Source of the DNA: Clostridium sp.
GTDB lineage: Bacteria > Bacillota > Clostridia > Clostridiales > Clostridiaceae
DNA length: 64,000 nucleotides
Direction of reading: 5' to 3'
NCBI RefSeq assembly: GCF_016650035.1
Contig: NZ_JAENWM010000010.1
Location: forward strand, 1 to 64,000
Below the pieces are notes generated by a model. The model had not been told where the DNA came from, did not search any database, and saw only the letters and a program-made list of their open reading frames with translations. This document shows positions 44,002 through 53,885 of this stretch, piece by piece (positions within the stretch are counted from its first letter, which is position 1; every line of letters starts with the position of its first letter). Made by a program: the position numbers and the translations under genes.

Positions 44002-44841
44002 ATGGAATTTCAAAAATCAGTTATTGAACTTATAAAGATGAGGACGTCAAGTAGATCATATGATCAAAGAAATATTGATAGTATAACCCTTAAAAAGCTA
44101 AAGGATTATATTACAAAAATTAATGAAGAAACAAAATTAAGGGTTAGGTTTATATTTATACAAAGTAATGATAATGATGGTGGGAAAGCAAAAAAATTAG
44201 GAACATATGGGATTATATCAGGTGCTAATTCATTTATTATTGGAATATTAGATAAAGAAGAAAAAGATGCACTTGAATTTGGGTATTTATTTGAAAAAAT
44301 TGTGATTTTTGCAACGGATTTGGGACTTCAAACATGTTGGCTCGGTGGAACTTTTAATAAGGGGAATTTTGAACAAAATATGAGTTTACTTGATAATGAA
44401 TTCATACCAATTGTTTCTCCAGTAGGAATAAAAAAAGAAAAGCCTAGAGTTTTTGAATCCGCTATGAGAGCAGTTATTGGTGCTAATAAACGAAAACCAT
44501 GGAGTGAATTGTTTTTTGAAGCAGATAGTTTACTACCACTAAAAGAAGATAGTGAGGGACCATATGCTGTTCCATTAGAGATGGTAAGACTTGGACCATC
44601 TGCTTCAAACAAACAGCCTTGGAGAGTTGTAAAGGATAAGAATGCATATCACTTTTTACTTTGCAGAACAAAAGGCTATGGAGTAACTGGTTACGATATG
44701 CAAAAAAATGATATTGGCATAGCCAAATGCCATTTTGAGTTATCTGCAAATGAACTTGGGTTAAAGGGCACGTGGCAAGAAATAAAAAATATAAATACAC
44801 CAAATGGATGGGAGTATATTTGTACCTGGTCTAATGTATAA
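44002..44841 (+). CDS. nitroreductase family protein (TM1586-like), paralogue 1
   Basis: A 279-residue FMN-dependent nitroreductase-fold protein made of two half-domains: IKMRTSSRSYDQRNIDS, LGLQTCWLGGTFN, PIVSPVGIKKEKPR, then MVRLGPSASNKQPWRVV and IDIGIAKCHFE-type blocks. ATG 44002 has AAGGAG upstream; the track start at 43945 lacks a site. About 90 percent identical to the gene at 53.0 kb. Substrate unknown; such proteins reduce nitro or quinone compounds or remodel flavins. Confidence 0.9.
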   Translation: MEFQKSVIELIKMRTSSRSYDQRNIDSITLKKLKDYITKINEETKLRVRFIFIQSNDNDGGKAKKLGTYGIISGANSFIIGILDKEEKDALEFGYLFEKIVIFATDLGLQTCWLGGTFNKGNFEQNMSLLDNEFIPIVSPVGIKKEKPRVFESAMRAVIGANKRKPWSELFFEADSLLPLKEDSEGPYAVPLEMVRLGPSASNKQPWRVVKDKNAYHFLLCRTKGYGVTGYDMQKNDIGIAKCHFELSANELGLKGTWQEIKNINTPNGWEYICTWSNV

Positions 44842-44931
44842 TAATATAAACGAATACATAATCGGAAGAGAATAGTGATGAAAAAATAATGTAAAATGCT
44901 GAATAGTCTTATCATAAAATTTGGGCTGTGA

Positions 44932-47184
44932 CTAAATTGAAACCTGAATTATGCTTTTTTTAGGTTTGCCTACATAATATCCTTGAGCATAATCAATACC
45001 AATTTCACTAATAGTATTTAATATTTGCTCACTTTCAACAAACTCAGCAATAGTCTCCATTTTAAAAGCTTTAGACATACTCAGTATTGATTGAACAAGG
45101 TAGAAATTTTCTTTTTTATCATTTATATCTCGAATAAACGAACCATCAATTTTTATATAATTAGCAGGAATTTGTTTTAAATATTGTATAGATGAAAATG
45201 CAGTTCCAAAGTCATCTATAGAGAATTTTATACCTAGTTTTTTATAGGTATGCATTATAGAAGCTAGATTATCCAGGTTTTTAATACTTTGAGTTTCGGT
45301 TATTTCTAGCACGATATTTTTAGCTTTTATATTGTGAATCTTCATTATATCTATTACTTTAATTAAATAATCATCATTGTTTAACATCTTACCAGAAATG
45401 TTAAATGAAAATTCAATAGTGTCATCAGGATCCGCAATGTTTTTATAGGCTAAAGCTTTTTCTAGTACTATTAAATCAACGGTCTCAATTAAATTATTTT
45501 CTTCAGCTATTTGTATGAAAGGAAAAGGGGATAGATATTCATCTCCACTGTTAATTCTCATAAGAACTTCATACTTGGAAACATTATCTTTTCTAATATT
45601 GTAAATAGGTTGAAAAAATGGAATGATTCTATCTTCATCGATAGCTTTTAGTAGCGTTGTTTTCTTTTTAGTCTTTTCTTCATTTATTTTAAGCATATCA
45701 TCAAAATTATCAAAGGAAAGGAAAGCTTTATTATCTGAATTTTTCAAATCATTAAGTGTATCTTTTGATAAATGTAGAGAATTTTCAACATCTCTTAATT
45801 GATTTTTATTGAATTTTATTAAACCCATGAAAGTATTAATGCTAATTGTAAAATCTTCAATTTTTATGATTGTTTTGCTTAAGAGTTCGTGATGTTCTTT
45901 GGCTATACTTAATGCATAATTCCAATCTTGAGTTTCAAATAAAAACATAAAATCAGCTGATTTATAATGCACCAGGGTTCCGTAATCTGACAAATGGTGT
46001 CTTAATATTAATGTAAACTCTTTTAATATTTTATCACCAACAGCATTGCCATAAGTTGTATTAATAGATGAGAATTCATTAATATCTATATATAAAATAA
46101 ATTTTTCTTTATTGCTTTTAGATTTCTTATTTAAAATATCTATTAATTTATTTTTGTTATAAGAGTCTGTAAGAATATCATTGTAATTAGAAGTACTCAA
46201 TATAAAGTATACATATGAAATAAGTATTATTGAAAGGATAAATCCAGTAAGTAAAAGCTTAAATAAATAGTTATTAAAATTTTTATTCATAATATCATAA
46301 TCTATTAAACTAATAATTCGCCAATTTAAATCTGGTATTTTGGTAAAGTAACCATGAACGTTAACTCCTAGTATGTTAATATAATCAATTTGTCCAAATT
46401 CATTTCCTGAGAGGTGTTTAGTCCATAAATCCTTGTAACTATTAATAATCTTTTGTTCATTTACATTATATGTGGCTAAATACTCAGCCTGTGGATTTGA
46501 CATTGAAAAACCTAAGAGATTTTTTTCATGATTAAGAATTACATTTCCATATTGATCAGTAATATTTGTATTAGTATACCCGTTATTTGTAATAACGTTA
46601 TAAGTATTATAAAAATCATCCAGGAATAGATCTGTTGCAATTACTCCTATTAAATTATCATCTTTTTTTATAGCATAACTTACTGTAATAACAGGTTTTC
46701 CTGTAGCAACGTCATCATAGACTTTTGATATTATAGATGAATTTGTAGCAATAGCTTGGGTATACCAAATTCTAGTCCTTAAGTCAATTTTTCTGTCTTC
46801 AATAGTTACGTTACCCTTATAGTTAATCTCAACGCCAGTTTTATTATCAACAAAATAAATGCTGTGAAGTGTCGAAGATTTATTAATAATTCTATTAAAG
46901 GTGCTGGTTATTTTAGTGGATACTTCAGGGTTTAATACATCCTTTGACTCAGAAATGGAAGGTAAAAGTAAATTACCTGTTGTTTCTGTTAGATTTTTGA
47001 TGGAATTAATCGCTGATTTAAAAAAAAGTGAATAATCATTTGAGTTTTTTTTTAGCGTAACATCTATTTCTGAAATGTATATTTGTTTATGATTTTCATA
47101 TAAATAAAATATACAGGAATATAGCAAAAGTAAGATAAAAAAACTAGGAATAATATATTTAAATTTTTTATGTTTGATAAACAA
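44932..47184 (-). CDS. membrane sensor with Cache, degenerate GGDEF and EAL domains (c-di-GMP phosphodiesterase)
   Basis: A 750-residue protein. TM1 at about 10-27, an extracellular Cache-type sensor (ISYAIKKDDNLIGVIATDLFLDDF), and TM2 at about 305-327. The GGDEF domain is degenerate: the signature is KSADF, so no cyclase activity is expected. The EAL domain keeps its catalytic set: YEVLMR, N in FNISGKM, LEITETQS, IDDFGTAFSS, K in YIKIDGSF, and the E of IAEFVES. It should hydrolyse c-di-GMP in response to an external ligand. TTG start after AAGGATG. Repeated CAAACTTCAA boxes lie about 110-155 bases upstream and may control it. Confidence 0.92.
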   Translation of the reverse strand: MFIKHKKFKYIIPSFFILLLLYSCIFYLYENHKQIYISEIDVTLKKNSNDYSLFFKSAINSIKNLTETTGNLLLPSISESKDVLNPEVSTKITSTFNRIINKSSTLHSIYFVDNKTGVEINYKGNVTIEDRKIDLRTRIWYTQAIATNSSIISKVYDDVATGKPVITVSYAIKKDDNLIGVIATDLFLDDFYNTYNVITNNGYTNTNITDQYGNVILNHEKNLLGFSMSNPQAEYLATYNVNEQKIINSYKDLWTKHLSGNEFGQIDYINILGVNVHGYFTKIPDLNWRIISLIDYDIMNKNFNNYLFKLLLTGFILSIILISYVYFILSTSNYNDILTDSYNKNKLIDILNKKSKSNKEKFILYIDINEFSSINTTYGNAVGDKILKEFTLILRHHLSDYGTLVHYKSADFMFLFETQDWNYALSIAKEHHELLSKTIIKIEDFTISINTFMGLIKFNKNQLRDVENSLHLSKDTLNDLKNSDNKAFLSFDNFDDMLKINEEKTKKKTTLLKAIDEDRIIPFFQPIYNIRKDNVSKYEVLMRINSGDEYLSPFPFIQIAEENNLIETVDLIVLEKALAYKNIADPDDTIEFSFNISGKMLNNDDYLIKVIDIMKIHNIKAKNIVLEITETQSIKNLDNLASIMHTYKKLGIKFSIDDFGTAFSSIQYLKQIPANYIKIDGSFIRDINDKKENFYLVQSILSMSKAFKMETIAEFVESEQILNTISEIGIDYAQGYYVGKPKKSIIQVSI

Positions 47185-47290
47185 TCATCCTTGATATATT
47201 TTAAATTAACAATAGAATGCTGTAATAACTCATTTGTAACATGCTCTAATTGTTGTAATATACACATTTAGATAATATCATAATAATTAA

Positions 47291-47343
47291 CGAACTTCAA
47301 TAAAAATTAACAAACTTCAACAAACTTCAACAAACTTCAACAA
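47291..47343. repeat. tandem 10-bp boxes upstream of the EAL gene
   Basis: CAAACTTCAA occurs three times in exact tandem, with CGAACTTCAA ten bases further out and a partial copy after. The 10-base period puts every box on the same face of the helix, as for cooperative protein binding. Confidence 0.7.
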
Positions 47344-47457
47344 ATATCCCTGTTAAATTATAAATAATGAGTTTAATTTTACATAAAAACTATTCCGGTT
47401 TTTTCTTGCTAATGAGTAGAAATAAGTTATGTAGTGCGGCGAGCAACAGATAAGTAA

Positions 47458-47544
47458 TCAGGAGAAATTGGACCTTCTGTGGGATCACATAGTGGACCAG
47501 GCGCATTAGCCGTATTTTTTATAAGTAAATCACAAACTCTTTAA
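47458..47544 (+). pseudogene. DegV family C-terminal relic
   Basis: SGEIGPSVGSHSGPGALAVF, then FISKSQTL and TAA. This is the conserved last block of DegV fatty-acid-binding proteins (IGPVIGTHxGPGALGVFF). An in-frame TAA precedes it and no upstream domain remains. Confidence 0.75.
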
Positions 47545-47554
47545 AATTAGAAAA

Positions 47555-47600
47555 GAGGATGTCTCAAAATGATTAATTTAATCATTTTGAGACATCCTCT
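47555..47600. terminator. strong terminator of the ABC transporter operon
   Basis: GAGGATGTCTCAAAATGATT pairs perfectly with AATCATTTTGAGACATCCTC over a short loop. It lies 14 bases beyond the end of the last permease gene. Confidence 0.88.
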
Positions 47601-47613
47601 CTAAAGCATACAA

Positions 47614-48558
47614 TTATCTTTCTTCTCTAAAATAAGGATTAGAAAGTCCAGCGGGTGGTGAATTTTTGCTGGATTTCTTCCTAGATACTATTACTAGAAT
47701 AATTATTGTAGTTACATAAGGTATCAAAGCGATAAGGTATTGAGATACAGGGAAATTTGGTATGCCTTGTAACCTAAAACCAATGATATCAAGCCCTCCA
47801 AAAAGGTATGCTCCTAAAATTGCTCTATGAGGCTTCCAAGTCGCAAAGATTACCAAAGCCACCGCTATCCACCCTCTACCTGCTGTTACATTTTCTTGCC
47901 AAGCTGGCACATAAACAAGAGATAGATATGCTCCTCCAAGACCACAAAGAGCACCACCTATTAAAGTATTAACATATTTATATAAATTAACATTTATACT
48001 AGCTGCATCCGCTGCTGCTGGATTTTCTCCAACTGCCATGGTGTTTAATCCCTTAGTAGTTTTATACAAATATAAAAATAAAAGTACAGTTACAATATAT
48101 CCAAAATAAACAAATTTGTCATGATTAAAAAATACATCTCCAATAATAGGTATATCTCCGATTAATGGAATTCTTACAGGTACGAAAAATGCTTTAACTT
48201 TATCAGGGGTTACTTGTCCAATCAAGTTTTTACCTATCATACTCGAAAATCCGGTTCCGAATATTGTAAGTGTAAGGCCACATACAACTTGATTAGCCCT
48301 AAGACTTATAGTTAAAAATGCATAAATCAATGCACTAAATGCACCAGCAATTGCTGCAGCTATCATTGCTATGATTGGATCTCCTGTACTTAGTCCAGCC
48401 ATAAATCCAATGACAGAACCAACAAGCATCATGCCTTCTACACCAAGATTAAGATTTCCAACTTTTTCAGTTAATATTTCACCTAATGTAGCAAAAAGTA
48501 GAGGTGTACCAGCTACAACCGCAGCTGCCAAAAATGATATTATACTATCCATTTTCAT
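47614..48558 (-). CDS. nucleoside-type ABC transporter permease (second)
   Basis: A 314-residue inner-membrane permease of the BPD_transp_2 family (YufQ/NupQ-like), about nine helices. It has the family blocks PLLFATLGEILTEKVGNLNLGVEGMMLVG near the N-terminus and AVGENPAAADAASINV in the coupling region. With the upstream permease it forms the channel for nucleosides or purine-like compounds. ATG follows GGAGGAG. It overlaps the preceding permease gene by 14 bases, the last gene of a four-gene operon. Confidence 0.92.
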   Translation of the reverse strand: MKMDSIISFLAAAVVAGTPLLFATLGEILTEKVGNLNLGVEGMMLVGSVIGFMAGLSTGDPIIAMIAAAIAGAFSALIYAFLTISLRANQVVCGLTLTIFGTGFSSMIGKNLIGQVTPDKVKAFFVPVRIPLIGDIPIIGDVFFNHDKFVYFGYIVTVLLFLYLYKTTKGLNTMAVGENPAAADAASINVNLYKYVNTLIGGALCGLGGAYLSLVYVPAWQENVTAGRGWIAVALVIFATWKPHRAILGAYLFGGLDIIGFRLQGIPNFPVSQYLIALIPYVTTIIILVIVSRKKSSKNSPPAGLSNPYFREER

Positions 48559-49696
48559 TCTCCTCCTTTATGGTGCCATCATCTTTTTTAACTTGCTCCA
48601 CATTAACCTCAAAAGTATTATCCTTCGGTATATTAATTTCACTTACATAACATTGTTCTTTAAAACTTACCTTATATCTAGTGAAGTATTCGCTGCCTAA
48701 TACGAAAAATAGTATAACCGCTTGAATTAGTTGTGCAGCTGCTTCTGGTATTCCAAAGGCTGTTTGAATATATGAGGCGCCCTCTAAAAGAGCTGCAAAA
48801 AGTATAGATACTATTACAATAACGGGTGCACTGAGTGCAGATAGCCAAGCTATAATTATAGCTGTAAATCCAGCTCCACCTGCAACTTGTAGAGTTAAAG
48901 TTCTACTAACTGCTGAAGCTTGAATTACACCTGCGATTCCACATAGGGCACCACTTAAAAATATAGCTACATACATGGTGTTTTTAACTTTGATACCTGA
49001 ATATATAGCTGTTTTTTCACTTTCCCCAAGCACCGATATTTCATATCCTTTTTTGGTATATTTCATAAAAATGTACACTATAATCACAAGGATTATTGCA
49101 ATTACCCATCCCATATGTATACCGAAAAACTGTGGAAGAGTTGCATTTAGAGAAAAATTTGGTATTTTTGGAAAACCCATTGCGTTTTTATCTTTCCAAG
49201 GTCCATATTGCAAATAAGTAATAAGTTTTATGGCAATGTAGTTTAGCATTAAGGTTACAATGGTTTCATTAGTCTTCCATTTTCCCTTAAGAACTGCTGC
49301 AATTAATGCCCACAAGCCACCACCTAAAACCCCTGCAGCAAACATTATTAGTAATAGTGGAATTTGAGGCATCTGTGGAAATTTCAAAGCAAAATAACTA
49401 GCAAAAAGTGCGCCCATTAATATTTGTCCCTCTCCACCAATGTTCCAAAATTGCATTTTGAAGGCTATAGAAATACCAAGTGAAGCAATAATTAAGGGTA
49501 TTGCTTTAATAAGTGTTTGCTTGATAGTATATTCTGATCCAAAACTCCCTTTTATAATTGCTGCATACACATCTATTGGATTAAGTTTAATTACTAGTAG
49601 AAATATAGCTAGTACTAAAAGTGATAGGAGGATTGCAATAGTTCTTATTTTAAAACTATCAGTTTTACTGATTTGTGCTCTTTTAACAAATCTCAT
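48545..49696 (-). CDS. nucleoside-type ABC transporter permease (first)
   Basis: A 383-residue permease of the YufP/NupP type with about ten helices. Blocks: GSEYTIKQTLIKAIPLIIASLGISIAFKMQFWNIGGEGQILMG, then ISVLGESEKTAIYSGIKV (coupling helix), and YFTRYKV near the end. A hydrophilic 40-residue acidic tail follows. Its ATG directly abuts the TAG of the ATPase gene, with GAGGGGG as ribosome site inside that gene. Confidence 0.92.
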   Translation of the reverse strand: MRFVKRAQISKTDSFKIRTIAILLSLLVLAIFLLVIKLNPIDVYAAIIKGSFGSEYTIKQTLIKAIPLIIASLGISIAFKMQFWNIGGEGQILMGALFASYFALKFPQMPQIPLLLIMFAAGVLGGGLWALIAAVLKGKWKTNETIVTLMLNYIAIKLITYLQYGPWKDKNAMGFPKIPNFSLNATLPQFFGIHMGWVIAIILVIIVYIFMKYTKKGYEISVLGESEKTAIYSGIKVKNTMYVAIFLSGALCGIAGVIQASAVSRTLTLQVAGGAGFTAIIIAWLSALSAPVIVIVSILFAALLEGASYIQTAFGIPEAAAQLIQAVILFFVLGSEYFTRYKVSFKEQCYVSEINIPKDNTFEVNVEQVKKDDGTIKEENENG

Positions 49697-51223
49697 CTAT
49701 ATTGCCCCCTCATCTACCGAATTTCCTACCATCATCATGCCAATTTTTTCTCTTGAAGTAAGTTTTGCATCGACAATCCCAGTAACTTCTCCATGACAAA
49801 GAACCATAATCTTATCACATAATTGCATTAATACGTCTAGGTCTTCTCCAATGAACAATATAGCTGTACCCTTTTCCTTTTCTTTACTTATAAGATCGTA
49901 AATTGTATAACATGTATTAACATCTAGTCCTCTAACTGCATAAGCCATAATAAGAATTTTCGGATACATGCTAAGTTCTCTTCCAACTAATATTTTTTGA
50001 ATATTTCCACCGGATAAATATTTTATTGGATGATATATGTCTGGTGTTTTAATTTCAAATTGATCCACCATTTTTTTTGCCTTTTCAATCACTGGTTTCC
50101 TATCTATAAATATCCCTTTTTGTTTATGATAATCCTTTAGCAAAAGGTTATCCACCATGCCCATAGATGCAACCAGTCCCATTCCTAATCTATCCTCTGG
50201 TATAAAGCTCATGCTTATACCTTTATTTATAATATCCCTTGGTGATTTTCCAACTAGGTTTTCACCATCAAGTACTATCTCACCACCGAAAATCTTCTGA
50301 ATTCCTGCAATAGCTTCACATAATTCCTTTTGACCACTTCCAGCTATTCCAGCTATTCCAAGAACTTCGCCTTCTCTCAAATAAAAACTAATACTTTTAA
50401 TTACCTCTGCCTTTTCAGCATTTAACACTCTCAAATCCTTTACTGCTAGTACTATTTCTCCTGCCTCTCTATCTACTCTATTTATAGATAAATCTGCTTT
50501 TCGTCCCATCATAAGTTCTGTTAAAAGTTTCGGAGTGGTATTTGATTTTTCCACTGTTTTAACAGCTTCACCTTTTCTTAAAACTGTAATCTTATCACAT
50601 ATTTCCATTACTTCGTCCATTTTATGACTTATAAATATAATTGCGCATCCTTGTTCTTTCATTTTTAACATTATTTTAAATAATTTGTCAATCTCACTAT
50701 CTGTAAACACTGTGGTAGGTTCATCTAACACTAAAATATTAGCACCTCTATAGAGTACCTTAAGTATTTCAAGGTTTTGCCTCTCGCCTACTGCCATATC
50801 GCAAACATATTTATTTATATTCACCTCTAATTGAAACTTTTCACATATATCATTGATCTTTTTTACTTCTAATTTATTATTAAAAAATATGCCACTGCTT
50901 TGGCCTAGTAATATGTTTTGCTTTGCTGTCATTTCCTCTACTAATTTAAAATGTTGATATATCATTCCAACTCCAGCCTTTATAGCATCTTTTGGAGACG
51001 TGAAATGCATATTCTTTCCATGAATAGAAATAGTACCACAATCCGGTGTGTATACTCCAGATAACATATTCATCAGAGTACTTTTACCTGCTCCATTTTC
51101 ACCTAGTAATGCATGGATTTCCCCTCCATGTACAGTTAAATTCATATTTCTATTAGCAATAACTTTTCCGAAGGTTTTACTGATGTTCTCTATAGATACA
51201 TAAGGGATTTTATCCATATTCAT
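49697..51223 (-). CDS. nucleoside-type ABC transporter ATP-binding protein (double ATPase)
   Basis: A 508-residue protein of two fused ABC domains, as in NupO/YufO and sugar-type importers. Domain 1: GENGAGKST, signature AVGERQNLEIL, and LDEPTTVFT. Domain 2: GIAGSGQKEL (a variant Walker A with Q for K, as usual in these second domains), LSGGNIQK, and LIMAYAVRGLDV where the family normally has QPTRGLDV. It drives import of nucleosides or purines. Separated from the binding-protein gene by an intergenic hairpin. Confidence 0.93.
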   Translation of the reverse strand: MNMDKIPYVSIENISKTFGKVIANRNMNLTVHGGEIHALLGENGAGKSTLMNMLSGVYTPDCGTISIHGKNMHFTSPKDAIKAGVGMIYQHFKLVEEMTAKQNILLGQSSGIFFNNKLEVKKINDICEKFQLEVNINKYVCDMAVGERQNLEILKVLYRGANILVLDEPTTVFTDSEIDKLFKIMLKMKEQGCAIIFISHKMDEVMEICDKITVLRKGEAVKTVEKSNTTPKLLTELMMGRKADLSINRVDREAGEIVLAVKDLRVLNAEKAEVIKSISFYLREGEVLGIAGIAGSGQKELCEAIAGIQKIFGGEIVLDGENLVGKSPRDIINKGISMSFIPEDRLGMGLVASMGMVDNLLLKDYHKQKGIFIDRKPVIEKAKKMVDQFEIKTPDIYHPIKYLSGGNIQKILVGRELSMYPKILIMAYAVRGLDVNTCYTIYDLISKEKEKGTAILFIGEDLDVLMQLCDKIMVLCHGEVTGIVDAKLTSREKIGMMMVGNSVDEGAI

Positions 51224-51264
51224 ATTCCCTGCCCTTCATATTTTTTAGTCTTCTGGATACATAA

Positions 51265-51314
51265 AATATGAAATATAGTAAGTATAAATTTCATACTTAC
51301 TATATTTCATATTC
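51265..51314 (-). promoter_or_regulatory. intercistronic hairpin between binding protein and ATPase genes
   Basis: ATATGAAATATAGTAAGTAT pairs perfectly with ATACTTACTATATTTCATAT over a seven-base loop. No T-run follows. Such structures typically stabilise the upstream message so that the binding protein is made in excess over the membrane and ATPase subunits. Confidence 0.75.
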
Positions 51315-51353
51315 TTATAGGTTAATAATATATGTTTTGATACTGATATTATT

Positions 51354-52475
51354 CTACTTTGCTATTTGTCCTTCTACTCCCTCAACAAACCAATCCATTT
51401 GTAGCATTTCTGAATCTGTCATCTCTATATCTTTTTCAACTTTAACTTTTCCATCTTGACCCATTAAAGGTCCTACAAATATTTTGTTTTCCCCTGATAA
51501 AATTGCTTCCTCTGCTTTATCTACTGCCGCTTGTGCGCCTTCTGGTGCATTAGCTGTTAATGGTGCAAGTTTAACTATTCCGTCATCTAAACCACCCCAA
51601 TAACTTGATGATTTCCAAGTTCCATCTTGAATAGCTTTTACTTGAGAAACATAATATGGTGTCCAATCCCAAATTGGTGATGTCATATAAGCTTTAGGTG
51701 CTTTAGCTTCCATAATTGTATTGTAGCCAATAGCAAACACCCCTGCTTCTTCAGCAGCTTGTAGTGGACCTGCTGTATCTTGATGTTGAGAAAGTACGTC
51801 TACGCCGTCGGCGATTAGTGCTTTTCCTGCTTCTTTTTCTGTAGCTGGGTCATACCAAGTATTAGTCCATCTTACTTTTACTATTGCTTTTGGATTTACA
51901 GATTGTACTCCTAAAGTAAAGGCATTTATACCTCTTATAACTTCTGGAATTGCGAAAGCTGCTACATATCCTATTGTGTTAGTTTTAGTCTTCATTCCTG
52001 CAACTATACCTGAAAGGTATCTTGCTTGGTACATACGGCCAAAATAGTTTGACATATTTTCTGAACTTTTGTATCCAGATGCATGTAGATATTTAACATC
52101 AGGATGCTTTAATGCTGATGCTTCCATGCCATCCATGAATCCAAAACTTGTTCCTACAATAACGTTAGCTCCTTGATTAATCATATCTTCGCATACGTTT
52201 TCTACTTCTGCTAAATCTTCTTTTACTGATTCTCTAAGCATTGTTGTTACACCTAATTCTGTTTCTAGTTCTTTTCTAGATACGTCATGAGCGTAAGTCC
52301 ATCCCTCGTCACCTACAGGTCCTACATATAGAAACCCAATGGATAATGGTTTATCTTCAGTAACAGGTGTTTCGGTTGCTGGTGTTTCCGTTTTTGAATC
52401 ACTAGAACAGCCTACCAACACTAAAGACATAACTAGTGTAAGTGAAATAAATAAACTTCCTAATTTTTTTTTCAT
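51354..52475 (-). CDS. BMP family ABC transporter substrate-binding lipoprotein
   Basis: A 373-residue lipoprotein of the basic membrane protein (Med/BMP, PnrA/YufN-like) family. The signal peptide ends in a lipobox LVLVGC, followed by an SSDS/TETPATETP linker. Typical blocks: IGFLYVGPVGDEGWTYAHD, VIVGTSFGFMDGM, NYFGRMYQARYLSGIVAGMKT, and DVLSQHQDTAGPLQAAEE. It captures nucleosides or purines at the outer membrane face and delivers them to the permeases. ATG follows AGAGGGGGA. First gene of the operon. Confidence 0.94.
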   Translation of the reverse strand: MKKKLGSLFISLTLVMSLVLVGCSSDSKTETPATETPVTEDKPLSIGFLYVGPVGDEGWTYAHDVSRKELETELGVTTMLRESVKEDLAEVENVCEDMINQGANVIVGTSFGFMDGMEASALKHPDVKYLHASGYKSSENMSNYFGRMYQARYLSGIVAGMKTKTNTIGYVAAFAIPEVIRGINAFTLGVQSVNPKAIVKVRWTNTWYDPATEKEAGKALIADGVDVLSQHQDTAGPLQAAEEAGVFAIGYNTIMEAKAPKAYMTSPIWDWTPYYVSQVKAIQDGTWKSSSYWGGLDDGIVKLAPLTANAPEGAQAAVDKAEEAILSGENKIFVGPLMGQDGKVKVEKDIEMTDSEMLQMDWFVEGVEGQIAK

Positions 52476-52983
52476 TAATAATTCCCCCTCTAATCAATTC
52501 GATTGTTAATAATACTTACTAGATTTTATTATATCTAAAGTTTCGCCTAAACACCCTCCTTTTCAATTAAAGTTCCTCCATTTTAAAATTATTTTTCGAT
52601 TTTCACCTTTTAGTAATGTTACATCATTTCTCATATAAAATCAATCTATTTTTGTGAATAATCATACAATTGCGAGTTTTGATTTTTCAATATTGAAGTT
52701 ATTCATTTTGAAAAGGCATCCTGGTTTTTAAATTTCCAATTATAAACCCAATTGAAAGCAAGAAATCGAAACAAAGCTAAAAAGCCTATCCCTTAGATTC
52801 CTCTATGAAATAAACTTTCGATGTTGCATTTATTTAATTATTCAATATGTGTCCTTATTATTAAGATATGAAGCAAGTTAATATTGGTGATATAAGCATA
52901 TAAAAGGAAGGAATGTATTAATATTTTTTATTAGTTATGGTATCATTAATATATAAGTTTTGTATTAAATAATAATCAAATAA
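52476..52983. other. divergent intergenic region
   Basis: Leader of the binding-protein gene on the minus strand (TATAATA as a possible -10 near 52.53 kb). An inverted family D hairpin lies at 52.77-52.82 kb. On the plus side is the duplicated leader shared with the 79-aa gene. No purine riboswitch core was recognised. Confidence 0.5.
52770..52816 (-). repeat. terminator-like repeat, family D copy 3 (inverted)
   Basis: On the minus strand: GAAAGTTTATTTCATAGAGG, then AATCTAAGGGATAGGCTTTTT. Same element as at 9.28 and 11.69 kb, 40 kb away and in opposite orientation. Confidence 0.6.
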
Positions 52984-52998
52984 ATGGGAAATGAAATC

Positions 52999-53865
52999 TT
53001 GATAAATGATAACTTAAAAGCAGCAAGTATGGAATTTCAAAAGTCAGTTATTGAACTTATAAAGATGAGGACATCAAGCAGATCATTTAATCAAAAAAAT
53101 ATTGATAGTATAACCCTTAAAAAACTAAAGGATTATATTACAAAAATCAATGAAGAAACAAAATTAAGGGTTAGGTTTATATTTATACAAAGTAATGATA
53201 ATGATGGTGGAAAAGCGAAAAAATTAGGGACATATGGTATTATATCACGTGCTAATTCATATATTATTGGAATATTAGATAAAGAAGAAAAAGATGCACT
53301 TGAATTTGGGTATTTATTCGAAAAAATTGTGCTTTTCGCAACGGATTTGGGACTTCAAACATGTTGGCTGGGTGGAACTTTTAATAAGAGTAATTTTGAA
53401 CAAAATATGAGTTTACTTGATAATGAATTCATACCCATTGTTTCTCCTGTAGGAATAAAAAAAGAAAAGCCTAGAGTTTTTGAATCGGATATGAGAGCAA
53501 TTATTGGTGCTAATAAACGAAAGCCGTGGAGTGAATTGTTTTTTGAAGCAGATGGTTTAGTGCCAATTAATGAAGACAGCGAGGGGGAATATGCTGTTCC
53601 TTTAGAGATGGTAAGACTTGGACCTTCTGCTTCAAACAAACAACCTTGGAGAATTATAAAGGATAAGGATGCGTATCACTTTTTCCTTTCCAGAACAAAA
53701 GGATATGGAGTAACTGGTTACGAGATGCAAAAAAACGACATTGGAATAGCCAAATGCCACTTTGAGTTATCTGCAAATGAACTTGGGTTAAAAGGCAAGT
53801 GGCAAGAAGTGAAAAATATAAATATACCAAATGAATGGGAATACATTTGTACTTGGTCTAAATAA
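52999..53865 (+). CDS. nitroreductase family protein (TM1586-like), paralogue 2
   Basis: A near-identical sister of the 44.0 kb gene (same SSRSF, LGLQTCWLGGTFN and GPSASNKQPWR blocks). The internal ATG (53029) has lost its ribosome site: GCAGCA where the sister has GGAGCA. Translation probably begins at TTG 52999 with GGGAAA upstream, using the leader and first codons that belong to the 79-aa gene in the other copy, for 288 residues. This is a deletion-born fusion of that gene's start to the nitroreductase. It appears functional. Confidence 0.85.
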   Translation: MINDNLKAASMEFQKSVIELIKMRTSSRSFNQKNIDSITLKKLKDYITKINEETKLRVRFIFIQSNDNDGGKAKKLGTYGIISRANSYIIGILDKEEKDALEFGYLFEKIVLFATDLGLQTCWLGGTFNKSNFEQNMSLLDNEFIPIVSPVGIKKEKPRVFESDMRAIIGANKRKPWSELFFEADGLVPINEDSEGEYAVPLEMVRLGPSASNKQPWRIIKDKDAYHFFLSRTKGYGVTGYEMQKNDIGIAKCHFELSANELGLKGKWQEVKNINIPNEWEYICTWSK

Positions 53866-53885
53866 TATTTTAACTAAATTATACT

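Noticed and set aside
52476-52983. Purine or other riboswitch before the nucleoside ABC operon
   Set aside because: The minus-strand leader lacks the purine aptamer words (such as the TAYG...CTAC core). The only hairpin there is the family D repeat.
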